A program made the position numbers and the translations under genes. The notes beneath the pieces were generated by a model. That model saw nothing but the letters and a program-made list of their open reading frames with translations, was not told the DNA's origin and searched no databases. Positions 1 to 12,500 of a stretch of 64,000 nt of DNA are shown here, piece by piece. Location: NCBI GenBank assembly GCA_010093685.1, contig MU006219.1, positions 267,531-331,530 of the forward strand. The letters are read 5' to 3'. Source of the stretch: Ophiobolus disseminans (lineage: Eukaryota; Ascomycota; Dothideomycetes; Pleosporales; Phaeosphaeriaceae). The first letter of the stretch is position 1; the number at the start of each line of letters is the position of its first letter.

Positions 1-1670
1 GAGGCGTCAGTGGCTCGTCTACAAAGTCGCCTTCGCTTCCAGCAATATTTACTGGTGGCGGCTCCTGTGGCGCGACCTTGGGCGAGCGCTCAAGTGGCTC
101 TCTAATCTGCTCCTTCTCGCTCTTCTCCGACTCTGCAGCTACTTCCGAGGCAATGACCTTCTCGAAGTCGTCCTCTGAGATATTTTGGACCTGGAGCGAT
201 TTGATTTCCGCAGGTGAATCCATGGAAGGTGCGCGCGCATGGTGAAAGCCATGGCTGTCTACGCTTGTGGAAAAGTCGCCGGTGTTGGTAGTGGAGGTAG
301 TCGTAAGCTTGCCCTCGGCCTTGAGACGTTCGCGCTCGGCATCACGCCGCCTTACTTCAGCCTCGCTCCCCCTCTCGTTTAGTAGCGCCATGTTACTGCA
401 ATGTAGAAGCTCGGCCATTAGCTCGCACGTCTTGAAGCGGTCGAATCCGAGAGGTTCTATTTTCTCGCCAAAGGCCGTCTTGAGCTCACGTTTCTTCGTT
501 GTGGTACTACCATCTTTTTGCGTGACGATCTGACTCGAGCTGTGGACCAGCTCCATGAAGCGCGGTATGTGCAGAGCAAACTGGCGGAGCAATGTGCCTA
601 GGTAGATGGGGTCTGAGTTCTTGGGCACCGGGCCAATCTGATTCTCCAGATCATAGTCTGAATTGTTTTTCCGAATGACCTCAATTATGATGCCCACGCC
701 CACTGTCAGCGGGTTTCCGCCCCGTAACATGAAGTCTATTAGCTGCCTCAGGCATGACTCGGACACGAGCTGGCGCGTCAGCTCGTTCGGTCCAATTACG
801 GACTGATCCTGCGTGGTAGCATTCGCGGATATTGTGATGATAGCTTTGAGGAAGTCGCCGGCGGAGGTCTGGGTGGATGTCGATTGATTTGGCGCGAGAA
901 AGGATATTAGGTGTGGGATGAGGTTTTGGTGTTGTAACCACTGCAGACGTTAGCTCTCCTCTTGCGGATCTTGTTTACGGACGCACATCAACAATGCCCT
1001 GCCCGCCCTCGTTTTTCTCGAGGCTTATAATCTTCAGCAGCAGGTCCATTATCACGGGGCAGTCCACGTGCTGCAGCATGTCGGGGACCACGTTGTCGAG
1101 CGACCGGAAGAAGTCGAGCATCTCCTCCATCTTGCGGTCCAGCAGCGACTCGTTAACCTTTGTGAAGTAGCCGGCCTGGACGGGGTCGAGGGGCGCCGGC
1201 TGCTTGATGTAGGCCCAGAAGTGGCGCAACGTGTCGTGGTTCTCGAGAACGGCCTCGGATATGGACCAGACCTCGGAGGAGAGGATCTCGCACGAGACGT
1301 ATGCATACTTCATGCGCTGCCGCTCCTCCTTGCTCTCTTCGCCGTCCTCCGACTTTGCTGCCGACGAGGAGCGCGCCCGGCCTGCGACCTTGCCAAAGAA
1401 GCTCGGCCGGTGGGACGCACCAGCCTCGCCCGCACCGTCGCCCCCGCTCTCATCCTCGGGGGTCGCGTACTGCTTGGTGGCTATGACGTAGCGTAGCAGG
1501 CGTTCCAATACGTTTTCGTCGCGCAGATACTCAATCAGCTTCGAGTTCTGCTGCTTAAGCTCCTGGATCAGGTCCGACTCGTCGAGCAGCTCCTCGACGG
1601 TGACGTCAGGCTTGTCGAGGATGCTGTCGAGCGACGACAGCTGCGCGTACCCGCCGAAGCGCCAGAACAT
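1..1670 (-). CDS. SAPS-family SIT4/PP6 phosphatase-associated protein, 3' end beyond window
   Basis: The gene starts at 1670 and runs off the left edge, so the C-terminus is missing. The protein opens MFWRFGGYAQLSSLDSIL and continues with DVTVEELLDESDLIQELK, the signature opening of SAPS proteins (yeast Sap155/185/190, human PP6R), which bind Sit4/PP6-type phosphatases and direct them in TOR and G1/S signalling. A 46-bp intron at 941-986 (GTGCGT donor, GCTAAC branch, TGCAG acceptor) joins GIVD to WLQHQNLIPHLI, restoring the conserved SAPS core. The later part is rich in acidic and Ser/Thr residues, as usual for the family. An insert of about 40 residues with Ser, Asp, Gly and Lys lies near residues 75-115 (GEAGASHRPSFFGK). 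The gene is divergent from the VPS60 gene. Family assignment is firm; which yeast paralogue it matches cannot be said. Confidence 0.9.
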
Positions 1671-2507
1671 GGTGGGTTGCGGTCGTTGCAGCTACGCGAG
1701 CGGGGCAGGGAAGGGAAGGGTCGAGGAGCAAGGACTCGAGGCGGCGGCGACAGCTTAGCGGGGCTCATGCGTGGGGTGCGAATGTGCTCGCTCGGTCATG
1801 GGAGGGGTGTTGGGGAGACGGCTGGCGAGGCAGTCGCAGTGTTAGCAGAGGGAGCGCAGCCTAAGACAGGCGGCGCATGTGGATAGCTCGGGCTGCACGA
1901 GTACCAGACAGCACTCGGAAATGTAGCGGGACAGGACGGGCAGTATGCACACACCTAGCGAGATACTCGGCGGAGAAAGCAATGGCAGGAGAACACGTGC
2001 AAAGCCAATCCATGCAACAGATAGTCGTGAGTTCGTTATAGTACAGAAGAGATTCGTCAATGTGCGTGTGTGCGTTGTTGTGTTGTGAGGGACTGGATGC
2101 ATGCTATCTACCAAGTGTCGGGCGGTGACAGGGCTGGATGCGTAGCCGCGCACATCGGCGGCACACTCGCGCTTAGCTGTTGGCACATCTCGATATCCTC
2201 AAGCAGTGAAGAGTACAGGGGAGGATTAATGGCTATCCACACCGATCACAGCTCCAGCCAAACTAAGACGCTTCTTTTCATCCACAGTCCACAATATCCA
2301 ATGTGGAAGTGCAGCACTTGAGGTGTAGCTGCTGCACGTGATGCATGACGTGGACCCTGGAATCTCGGATTGGCGGGGAGCTTCAACATTCACGACTGCC
2401 TGATGCGTCAGCCACGCCTCTTCCTCCCCTTGTCGCCCACTACAACCACAACCGTTACCGTACTGCCACCAAACTCAACATATATCCACACACCAAAACA
2501 ATACAGG
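1671..2507. other. Divergent intergenic region between the SAPS and VPS60 genes
   Basis: This 837-bp stretch lies between two divergently transcribed genes and must hold both promoters. The short open frames in it have no coding character. No clear TATA box was seen. Confidence 0.6.
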
Positions 2508-3193
2508 ATGAACCGCCTCTTCGGTGCAAAGAGCACCGCGCCCAAGCCCACACTCAACAGCGCCATATCAAATGTACGCACCCACATCCATCTTCCCACC
2601 AAAGCTAACACACTCAGGTCGACACACGGATAGAAAGCCTCGACGTCAAGCTCGCCAAGCTCAACGCCGAACTCTCCGCCTACCAGCAGAAACTCGCAAA
2701 GATGCGCGACGGCCCCGGCAAGACCGCCATCAAGCAAAAGGCCCTCAAAGTCCTGCAGCAACGAAAGATGTACGAGTCCCAGCGCGACCAACTGCAGGCG
2801 CAGTCGTGGAACATGGAGCAGGCGGGCATGATGCAGGACAACCTGAAAAACACCATGACCACCGTCGACGCCATGAAGACGACGACCAAGGAGCTGCGGA
2901 AGCAGTACGGAAAGGTTAACATCGACAAGATTGAGAAGCTGCAGGACGAGATGGCGGACTTGATGGACATGGGAAACGATATACAAGACGCCATAAGTCG
3001 GAGCTACGACGTGCCCGAGGACGTGGATGAGAGCGAACTGGATGCTGAGCTTGAGGCGCTGGGCGAAGAGGTGGACTTTGAAGGGCTGGGAGAGAGCTCG
3101 AGCGTGCCGAGTTACATGCTGGACGATGCCGCGCCGCCGCAGTTTATCGATGAGCCACCGCAGACGAACAAACTCAAGGAGGTGGCGGGATGA
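2508..3193 (+). CDS. VPS60: ESCRT-III-associated protein Vps60/CHMP5
   Basis: Two exons, 2508-2573 and 2618-3193 (intron GTACGC...CTCAG with a GCTAAC branch), encode 213 residues, the usual size for the family. The start MNRLFGAKSTAPKP, the joined segment VDTRIESLDVKLAKLNAEL, then KMRDGPGK, KQKALKVLQQRKMYESQRDQL and NMEQAGMMQ follow CHMP5/Vps60 almost block by block. The protein is a Snf7-fold, coiled-coil-rich ESCRT-III subunit that acts on endosomes with Vta1-Vps4 in multivesicular body sorting. The basic N-terminal half and acidic C-terminal half (DESELDAELEALGEE) are the expected charge layout. The ATG at 2508 is chosen because MNRLFG is the conserved start. A 267-residue antisense ORF over this gene is a shadow. 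Confidence 0.95.
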
Positions 3194-3717
3194 AGAAGCC
3201 GTACCGACCAAGTCGCATCAAATCGCATGGCCGGGTCGTTGCGGAGATCATATCTTCGAGCCTCTGGTGGAGTGCTGATTACAAACTATGTCCGCTCGTA
3301 TAGGCCAGCCAGACATCGCTTCCGATCCTCAACACTCATAGAGCGACCAACCCGAGAGGCGCTCATCGTGTGACTGGGTAACTGCCGTCGGGACAACAGT
3401 ACTATCACCGCGCGTGAGACCCTAGAAGTAGCTCGATCGGGCGTACCTATAAAGAGTAATGGTAGCAAAGCTAGCTGTAAGCCTCCTCTATAGTTCCATT
3501 CTGAGTGGCAAGACACGACGCCCGTATTGGCAATGCCATATTATAACGTTTCATGCTGTGCCTTTCGTACTTTTCCGCTGCGATGATATTTAATTTAGAT
3601 GACATTATTCTGGAGAGTGTCCCATGTCGCAGGCGAAAGCTCAGCAACCAGATCGGCAACAAGCGTTAGAAAGCTCGGTACCATTGTTCGATACAACGAA
3701 CGTGCACGTCGGACATG
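3194..3717. other. Convergent intergenic region
   Basis: This 524-bp stretch separates the 3' ends of VPS60 (+) and the NACHT gene (-). It should hold both 3' UTRs; no further gene is supported. Confidence 0.5.
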
Positions 3718-6710
3718 CTATTCGCGGAACCTCCGAGACAGCCTCTTCATGTTCTCTCGAATCGAACGCGATCTTGACCTCGGCCTTGTGGTAGTATCTG
3801 GCACATCTGAAGTCGGTTGCTGCTCGCTTTGCGGCACACCCTGGAGGACGATTGTAGGCGTATCGACTTGACTCGCGAGAGGAGAAGGACCGACAGTGGA
3901 ATCTGGGCCATTCGCACTTGGGGCAGTACTCTGGGCAGCCAGGCTGGCAGCAGAAACATACACCTGCAACTCTTCGTACTGTACAACCGACAACTTATCT
4001 GTCAGGCGTTTCTTCCACACCCACTCGTCTATAGTCTCGCTGTTGATGATGGTACGCCTAGCGAACGCTTTCACTATGCTAATGAGCACTGTCGGTTCGA
4101 GTTGGCTCAGTCGACTAAACAGTGCGTCCTCAAACTCGCTGTGAGTCTCGAGCGGAGGATTGGTGGACAGTAACGATTTCATATGATCGGACAAGCCATC
4201 CGCATCGGGGTCATTGACGTCACTGTGCTTCTTCCACAGCTTGTTGTTCAGCAGGACGAGCCTCGCAGTCTCGGCGACCTCTTCCTTGGGAATCGCATTC
4301 CACCTCAATCTTTCGACAAACAGATTTCGCATGTCGTAAATCAGAGCGACTGATAGTAGGGAAGAGCAGTTCAGAAGCTCCCATATGCCGTATCTCTGCA
4401 GTGGTTGTAGGCGACTGTACTCTACTGCAATACGCTCCAGTTCCTCGATCTGGACGATGATTGACTTGTGCGAGCCCTGCTCGATACGGGCAGCGGAGGT
4501 GAAGAATTGTTTCAGCAGTTTCTTGAGAGTGCTAGGACCGTCTAGTGCGCGGGGTGTAAAAGCGACAATCTTGAAATTTGCCAACATTACGTTACACAGA
4601 GTCAAGTCGGCGTCGAAATGGGGCTTCTGCCAAGTACTGAGCATGGCATGAATTTCGGTAGTGGTGATGAAGTCTTTCACAGTCCGGTGAAGAAAGTCAA
4701 CACGTGCCTCGACATACGCTTCGTGTTGATTATCTGGTGTGGAGTCGAACTGTGTGGAATTTGTGACCTCTAATAACCCTCGGCTACGCCCGTTGATACG
4801 GATGGTCATCTCTTTGACGATCTGTGCGGTCTTTGGCACCTCCGTGGCGTGAATCGGCAGGGTGAAAGCAAAGTTTGGATGCTCATCGATCTCATCCAGA
4901 CACCAAAACGCCACTGGCGACAACGGCTCGATGACAGTGAGCGCCATTTGAAACATGTGCGATAGGTGAGGTCGGTAGATCTTTTGTAACGAAATAAACA
5001 TATGTTGAAAGAACTCTGTTAGGTCGCTGGGAAATTCTTCTAGTCTTTCGCGCAACAATGATGCGGGATCGTGGTTGTTCAGTCCTTCCTCCAGAGAGCC
5101 GACGGCCAGACGCACCCACAGGAAAACTCCTTGCGACTTCTCGATGACATCGGTAATAATCTTCTCAGCGTGTATGAGCTCTACACTGGCGAACTCAGGA
5201 TGTGTCCTGAGCTTCTCGTCAACGTAGTGTTTTATGTCTGGCTTGTTCAGCTCTTGCAGATACAGTTTCTGAGTTTCGTCGCCACCAAATGCCCCCTCGA
5301 ATATATTCCAAGGACGGCTTGCCGCACATAACTTGACACCGATCGTATTCAGGTGGCGTATCGTCTGAACTAAATCCCGGTGGTCTCCACTGTACTCGTC
5401 GAGACCATCGATGAAAACGCAGAATTTGGTAGTCATTTCCTCAACCACTGATAAGCGCTGGAAAGCGCTCATCAATGTCTCTCTCGTCCACTCTGGAGGC
5501 GTCCATGGCATGTTAGGTATTGCAATGGCAAGATGCTCGCGGGCGGATTCCCATGCCTCTGGGAGCAATTCTTTCACCAGTTTTGGGGTTTGACGGAGGA
5601 TGTCGTACAGCAGCGCTCGAAGTAACCCCTCGAGCGAGCGTTGGAGCGCAGTACCATTGATCCAGAAGAAATAGTCGGCTATCACGAGTCTGTGAGGCCT
5701 AGACCAGTCGTTGAGGGCGATTGGGGTATTTGGATGACCGATGAGGTATTTCATCAACGTGCTCTTGCCGCTGCCCGGTTTTCCACTTATCCAAAAGATT
5801 GGATCCGGCGACCGAAGCCATGCCGAGAACTTGTTCGTAAAGACCCACTCGAACGTTCCGGGGTGTGCTTCCGAAACTGCTCCATGCCTGGAGCGCATTT
5901 GTTCGAACGTCAAGGTGTTTAGTATGGTTAGTGCGACAACCATGTCGGACGCCTTGGATTGACAGTTGACTAACATGGTGGTAATGCCCGCATAGGTGTG
6001 TTGGTACAAACCTGTTGTGTCTCCTTGTATACGATTTGTGAAATCAAACTCTCGCAGGATGTCTGACTTCGCTTCGCTCATGTCTCGTCTGAGTGTGGCT
6101 AAAGCGTAAACAATCTCAGTTCTCAACCTCAAAACTTGCTTGAGTGTGTTTTCGCCTGTTTGGTGGGTTGAGCTCTCCAGTTTATCGAGCGACTCCCACA
6201 TACGCTTATGGTCCTCGCTATAGTTGTTTCGTCAGCCTTGTACAATCAGTCCTGCTGGATATACTACCTCTGTAGAAGGGAAACTTCCAAGTGCATTTGT
6301 TGCCGATAGGCATTCAATCTACTCTCCATGTCTTTGATCTCCTTTTCGCTCCAAGCTGTGGCAAGTGCAGCCTTGAAGCTACTCCATTTTGAACCCGAGT
6401 CCTTGGTTTTAAGCGCCTGGGTAACAGACAGCAACTCGGTCGCGGCAGTCTGACAATTGTCTGCTAGTTTCACGAGAGATGAATGATCTTGCGTTACGCC
6501 TTGTTGAGCAGCCGTATTCCGAGATGAAGCAATCTTTTCGCTCGAGTGCCGCAACGCCTGTGTCACGGTGTCCAGGTCTTGGATACTCTCAGCAGCTCCT
6601 GTAGTGGAACGACGTATTGATGCTGCAGTGCTGAAAAGCCTGCACGAGAAATCGACAAACTGCACAACATTGCCAGCAAGACTGACTGCGGCAAGGGCTT
6701 CGAGAACCAT
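3718..6710 (-). CDS. NACHT-domain STAND NTPase (fungal NLR-like)
   Basis: Two exons, 6710-6268 and 6217-3718, joined across a 50-bp intron (GTAGTA donor, GCTGAC branch, ACTATAG acceptor), give about 980 residues. The N-terminus, MVLEALAAVSLAGNVVQFVDF, is the helical domain typical of fungal STAND proteins. The NACHT domain follows: Walker A GKPGSGKSTL near residue 293, Walker B CVFIDGLDEYSG, and CAASRPW as sensor. Fungal NACHT proteins act as ligand-gated switches in self/non-self recognition and programmed cell death; that role is known for relatives and inferred here. No WD40, ankyrin or TPR repeats are visible in the C-terminal half. The tail is Ser/Arg-rich and basic (PRSRSRSIRENMKRLSRR). 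The reading frame is intact. The gene is convergent with VPS60. Confidence 0.88.
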
Positions 6711-7329
6711 GTTCGTGTATCTCTGATGCGATCGTCAGGCTGCGTGGTCGTGAGAGGTTTTTGAGGTGTCGACCTCCGAGGCTGAATATATGCAATTGGA
6801 GGCTGAGCATAGCGAAGATAGCCAACCAGGATGGGAGAATTCAGCCAAAGACTTAGTCGCATATATTGCAGCTGCCTGGCGAGCGCAGAGCATTGCGAGT
6901 CGTTCTTGCGCATTCTGATGGAGTGCTCTTGCCGTGAGAAAGCCACAACGCTCACGCAACAGCATTCCTGGATTTCGTGATCGAAATCAAGAGCGTGGTA
7001 GGTGTGACGTAGATCGGTAAATAGGTGGAGTTGTCACACCGAAGGGCGTGTTGCTAGCGGGAAGTTGTGAACCGAAGGAAAGAGCGTTGGCACAGCCGCA
7101 CAGGTATGGCAGGTGCTCGAACCACATTCACAGCACTTTATATTGGAAGACAAAGAGTCGTGATATTGGTAGACGTCTGAATTCACGTGAACTACCTCGA
7201 TTTCGGTCATGCTCGTGATTCATAACAGCTCAGACATACGAGCCGATGCAGGTCATACTCTAACGCCAAAGCATAGTCTATGATAAGTCTCTTTCCCACC
7301 AGCGCCGAACAACTCCAGAACATACGCCA
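6711..7329. other. Intergenic region between REI1 3' end and NACHT gene 5' end
   Basis: A stretch of 619 bp without a supported gene. It should contain the promoter of the NACHT gene and the 3' UTR of REI1. Small ORFs here overlap each other in several frames and look like chance. Confidence 0.5.
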
Positions 7330-9039
7330 CTACTGCAGGAGAGGATCCCGGAAGTGCTTCTGGAAGTTGCCGCGCCTCTCGTTGCCAGCTTGGTAGTTGT
7401 TCCTCGCGCGCTCCGCACGTCTCTGATCACGCTTCTCCACAGCACGCACCTCGGCCTTCTTCGCATCGCTGACACCAATCATGCCTGTGCCACCATTGGC
7501 GCGCGAGACGAGCTGCTGCTGTCGGCCGCGACGTTGAAGTTCCTCGCCGTCCTCGCCCGTTCCGTCCATTTCAATGTCACCGTCTTCATCCTCGCCTGAG
7601 GCTGAGCCGGCAGTCAAGCGGCGCTGAGCATTCTCCATGCGCTCGGCCACGCCAGGATAGTTGCGCAGGTTTTGCCGGTAGTACTTGTTCAGCGATCGAT
7701 GACCAGCAGTGCGTCCGGATGGCAGATGCAGCTCATAGTCGTCGTGGTAGACTGCATGGGGCGTGCCGTGTGCGTGTGAGTGGAAGCCATCTGCTGCGCG
7801 ATGCGGGCGGGGATCTGCATGGTTGTGGTGTTTCGACTTGTTGAGTGACTTCAGACGGTGAGCGCGATCGATGGGAACGGCTCCGATCTCGTCGGTGGGC
7901 ACGCTTGATACAGTGCTGTCCGTCTCCCAGCCCGCGTCGTCCTCGTTGCTGGACATGGCGGCGTTGTCGTCGGTGGTAGTGACGGTCTCGCGCTTGGCCC
8001 CAAGCTTGACGCCGCCGCCCTGTGTCGATGCCGAGTCGTCTGTGTCGTCCTCGCCCTCGGCGTCGTCGAAATCGGCAGCATCGGGGTATGTGCTCCGGAA
8101 GTCGTAGAACTGGCCAATCTCGACAAGCTCGGCGTCCGACTCGAAACCGATCATGCAGTGGCCCCGGTCGCGCATGTGCGTCTGGATACCCGCCGGCGTG
8201 TGGACGAGCTTGTGGCACTTCAGACACTCGTGGTTGGTATGGATCTTGTCGTGCAGGTACTTGACCAGGTTCTCGGGCTCGGCGAGGAAGTCCTTCTCTG
8301 GCACGAACATGCCGTGGAAACGGCCCATGTGGTTGACGTTGAGCGCGAAGCTGGGCGACTTGTAGTTGCAGAAGAGGCAGTCCAGGAGGGGATCGCTGGG
8401 CTCCTTGGCAGACACGCTCTTGTCATTGTCCACAGTAGACTCGGTGGTGTCAACGGGCGAGAGTGGGTGTTCTGGCCGGAGTTCGGCCGAAGAGTGGTGG
8501 GGGCGCGACGGCCGCCGTGAGACGGGCGGTTCGGCGTCCAGGCTGGCGTGCTTGATGCCGTCGACGACCTCGGAGAACTCCTTCTCTGCCTCGCCGCTGA
8601 CCGTCACGTCCGACTCGGCCATGGATTCGCCGAGCGAGAAGGCCGAGCTGACCATGGAGCCGTCGACCGACGCCGCGTCGTCCAGCTGCGCGCCCCTGCC
8701 CGCCTTCACGACGTTGGTCCTGTGCTTCTGGCTGTTGAGGTGGTTGTTGTAGGCATTCTCGCTGAAGTACGTCTTCTGGCAGATGTTGCACGACTTTTCG
8801 AACGACGCTTTGGCGGCGGTGGCGGCGGCGGTGGCCTTGTTCGCGAGCACCTTCTCGGTGAAGATCTCCGAGGAGAGGGGCGGCAGCGAGGCCACGCGGC
8901 GCTTGAGGTTGTAGCGATGCCAGTCGGTCTGCATATGCGCGCGCTGCAGTTCGCTGGAACGGAAGGCGACCTGGCACGTGTTGCACGTGAAGGGGTGCGT
9001 TGACTGGATGTTCGCTTGGGTTGGCACCTGCGACGCCAT
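7330..9039 (-). CDS. REI1: Cytoplasmic 60S subunit biogenesis factor Rei1/Reh1 (ZNF622 family)
   Basis: A single exon encodes 569 residues. Four C2H2-type zinc fingers are visible: FTCNTCQVAF with H35 and H41; KSCNICQKTYF with H100 and H106; LDCLFCNYKSPSF...HMGRFHG; and HECLKCHKLVHT...HMRDRGH. The arrangement, the HMGRFHGMFVPEKDFL segment and the ending NFQKHFRDPLLQ match the Rei1/ZNF622 family. Rei1 binds late pre-60S particles in the cytoplasm, helps release and recycle Arx1/Alb1, and probes the exit tunnel. The middle contains a long acidic, Ser/Thr-rich linker (DDAEGEDDTDDSAST), common in filamentous fungi. The gene is divergent from the HECT ligase with 530 bp between start codons. Yeast has two paralogues, Rei1 and Reh1; filamentous fungi usually have one. 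Confidence 0.93.
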   Translation of the reverse strand: MASQVPTQANIQSTHPFTCNTCQVAFRSSELQRAHMQTDWHRYNLKRRVASLPPLSSEIFTEKVLANKATAAATAAKASFEKSCNICQKTYFSENAYNNHLNSQKHRTNVVKAGRGAQLDDAASVDGSMVSSAFSLGESMAESDVTVSGEAEKEFSEVVDGIKHASLDAEPPVSRRPSRPHHSSAELRPEHPLSPVDTTESTVDNDKSVSAKEPSDPLLDCLFCNYKSPSFALNVNHMGRFHGMFVPEKDFLAEPENLVKYLHDKIHTNHECLKCHKLVHTPAGIQTHMRDRGHCMIGFESDAELVEIGQFYDFRSTYPDAADFDDAEGEDDTDDSASTQGGGVKLGAKRETVTTTDDNAAMSSNEDDAGWETDSTVSSVPTDEIGAVPIDRAHRLKSLNKSKHHNHADPRPHRAADGFHSHAHGTPHAVYHDDYELHLPSGRTAGHRSLNKYYRQNLRNYPGVAERMENAQRRLTAGSASGEDEDGDIEMDGTGEDGEELQRRGRQQQLVSRANGGTGMIGVSDAKKAEVRAVEKRDQRRAERARNNYQAGNERRGNFQKHFRDPLLQ

Positions 9040-9569
9040 TTTGGGTGTTGCGGGCTTGTCAGTTCAGGGTGTCGTGGAGGGGTTGAGGCGGGCAAGTGTA
9101 GGAATAATTCGCGGCTAGGTGGGGGTTGTGGGCGGCCAGCTCTGACTTTTATGACTGGCTGGGAGGCAAATTCAGTTTGTTGGGGCCGATGCAACCGCGA
9201 TTAGGAAGCAGCAGAATCACGCTGTTGCTGCTTATCGAGGCTCGGACCGCGGGAATCGTGGAATAGCAACGGCGACTGGGAACCTGCGGCGGCGATTATT
9301 ACATAGGGCTGCTACTTCAATGGCGCACATGGTGATGACGTGAACACGCCAAGCAGCCAGGCCCTGCAACTCGGTTGCGGAAAGAGCCGAGCTCAGCCCT
9401 ATGGCCCAGCGTTGGCACTGGCAGCTGTCAGGCACCTCCATGTTACCGTCACCCAGTTGGCCTTGACATGCTTGGGGAGCAACGCAATAGCAATAGCGCA
9501 GCATGAAAGTACAACAGGTCCAGCCTGATAGCCCCGTCACACTCCTCCATCTCCCCCGATCCTCGTGAC
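9040..9569. other. Divergent promoter region, REI1/HUL4
   Basis: This 530-bp stretch between two divergent genes must carry both promoters. Open frames inside it on either strand are short and show no protein-like pattern. Confidence 0.5.
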
Positions 9570-12500
9570 ATGAGCGCGCGAGACGCCCCGCGCAGCCCTG
9601 CGAGCTTGTCCTCAGAAGCAGAGCATGCCGAACCGCAGAGAAGTCGCAAGATAAAGAACGACGCGCTGGGCTGGTCGCGGAACCCGTCTCTACACAATGT
9701 TATAGATGTCGACGATGCCAGTCGCGTTTTAGAATGCTCGCAGGTAGAACGACAGCTCCGCGTACAACACGTGGTCCGGCAGTGCGCTCCCCATCTCATC
9801 TTGGTCCGGACGACAGACTGACAAGGCCCAAGCTACCTCTCCCAGATCCTGCATGGCTGTAGGAGCGCCTACTGCGACACGCCCACGTGCCTCTCCGCCC
9901 AGGAGCGCGCCGCCTCGCGCCCCATCCGACCGCCTACGCAGCTCACCGCCCGCGCCCTCGCCCACTATCTTGCAGGCCAGGACAGCCCGCGCCGAGGTCT
10001 ATGCCCGCACGAGCTGAAGGTGTCGCCCGCGTCTCTGGAGATTGATGGCGCCATTGGCACTCGCCTCCAGCAAGGGCACACCCACAGCGGCCAGTACAGC
10101 GTATACCCGGCGGCATGGACGCTGGTGCAGCATGCATCTGGCAGGCTGCAGGCGCACGGCGAGGAATGTGCACGTGATCATGTGCACGCGCTCAGCACGT
10201 CACTAGTTGAGCAGCGCGTTGTGGCCGCGGTCGGGGAGCGGCACCAGAAGAGGAAGGACACCAAGTCGCTGTCCCAGAACCTGTTTGACAGCGTTACCAT
10301 GATATATGCTTACTCGAAGCAACTACCTAGCCCTGCATCCATCCTCGGCACACTCCGCTCGGCTAGTACCTCGACTACCAACGCAGAGCCGCAATCAAGG
10401 ACTCAGCACGTCACATCGACTTCCCACGCAAACGACCCTGATGACACGCCTCATGTGAAGAGACAACCGCACATGGATCGCCAACATTCACAGCGGAACC
10501 AAAGGGCCCGTAGCCACGGTCAGGTGTCTGCATCATCCGCCGAAGTCCTTAGCAATGGCCAGCAGGTCCATCGAATTCCCTTGCCTTTCCGAGACTTCAC
10601 GAGCGCCATCAAAAGCCCTAAGACGACTACTCAATCCGCACTTGACGGAACGTTCGATCTACCGAAGCTATCAATTGCAAAAACCGGAAAGAAGAATCTC
10701 ATCCTCGACAGTACAGCTCCTGACATGGGTCGCATTTCACCACCATCCGCACGTCCAAATCAGATTGCGACGGCATCTAAACCACCTCTTCATCCTGATC
10801 CTGCGCTTCCAATCTTGTCGGAGCTGAATTGCAACACTCTGGAGACTCTCAAGGATGATGTCTACGACCATCGCAAACATCGGGCATTGAACGACTTTAA
10901 TTTTTCAATAGATTATGACACCAACGGTCGCTTCCGGCCTTCGAAGCCGTTCGTCAATCGATCGCTATTCTACAACTTCAGTGACCCTGAGACGCTGTTG
11001 AAGTCTTTCCATGATCGCAACATAGCTTTTGAAAAGTCGCCACTGCCCCATCTTGACTCCGCTCACCTGACACACTCTTTCAGGGACTGGAACCGGCGCA
11101 ATGGAGCGCTCATATTTGACAGCCTTTGGATAGCTTTAGAGGCCCTCTATACGCCTCCGCCTGAGATTTGCAGCCAGAAAAGTCCGCGTCTGCGGCCTTC
11201 ACGCAAGAGCACATCCAGGTGCAGCTCTACCGAGCAGCTTCCCGGCGATGACTCCAACGCGTCTAAACCACACCGCTATCTCAGCAATGTCGAAGCGGCT
11301 CACATTGTCATGGTTTGTATCCACGCACTGACGTCCTTGATTTCTGTTGGTTGGCCACATACTTGGACGCGGTTGCGCAAGCTGCGATCATGGGGAATTG
11401 TCATGCCAATTGCTGCCCCTGATACTGACGAGTATACACACCCATATCTCAACATTGTGGACGAGCTGGAGTATGAGCCGGCCATCCGGCTTGCTGAGCG
11501 CCTTCTTGGTGCTCTGGGGGCACGCACATGCTTCGAACACATCCTAGCAACTATCAAGAAGCAAGAAGTGCATCAGGAAGCCTCCGATAATGAGGACTGT
11601 GATGATTCACTTGTCGACATGGTTGTGCAACATCTGAAGGTGGTCGAGCGGGTTGCTCTTGCGAGCAAACGGCGAATGACACCCAATAGCAGCAGCGCGA
11701 GCGAAGACCCAGGCTGGACGGTGACAGCCACGCTTGTGGAATGGCTGAAAACCATTATTACTAAGAAATGGGACAGCAAGGTCCAGATGAACAAGTGGTC
11801 CAGCGTTGGCTCGGCCGTGATGCTGCTCGATAAGCTCTGTGGGTGGTGCACACATCGCTGGTCCAATTCTTGCTGATTGGAGAAGATCCAGATTACAAGC
11901 CTCTAAACCTCCGCGAGACAATGTTTGAGATACCCTTCTTCAACGAGCGCCTGGATACTCTAGAGGAGCCACTCAAGTTCTTGACCTGGGGTGAGCAGCC
12001 GAATACTCTTCACATCCTCCAGTATCCGATGCTATTCCCGGCAGAATATCTTGTCAGATACTTTCGTACCATCAATTTTACAAGCATGATGTCACAGTAC
12101 GACCATACCACACGCACGCATCAGATGCAAAGGTCCCTCGAGATGTTCCTTCGAGAGCCGCATTTGTGGTTGATCAAGAGTCGCATGAAAATCACGCTAA
12201 GCGACTACCTTGTCCTGAACGTTAGCCGAGAAGATCCACTGAAAGATACCCTAGATCAGCTCTGGGGCCTGGAGAAGAGAATGTTACTGAAGCCTTTGAA
12301 GGTGAAGATGGGCCAGCATGAGGGCGAGTTCGGTGCTGATCATGGTGGTGTCACCTATGAGTTCTTTCGAGTCGTTTTGAGCGAAGCATTCAAACCAGAT
12401 CATGGGATGTTCACCCTAGATTCGGAAACACGAGTGACTTGGTTCCAGCCCAACACGTTGGAGCCTGACTGGAAGTTTGAAATGATTGGTGAACTGTTCA

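Noticed and set aside
2408..3211. 267-residue ORF on the minus strand
   Set aside because: It lies antisense to the clearly identified VPS60 exons, and its composition mirrors the complement of that gene.
8158..9003. Several long plus-strand ORFs (120-151 residues)
   Set aside because: They are antisense to the REI1 coding sequence, which has clear zinc fingers; GC-rich codons keep the other strand open.
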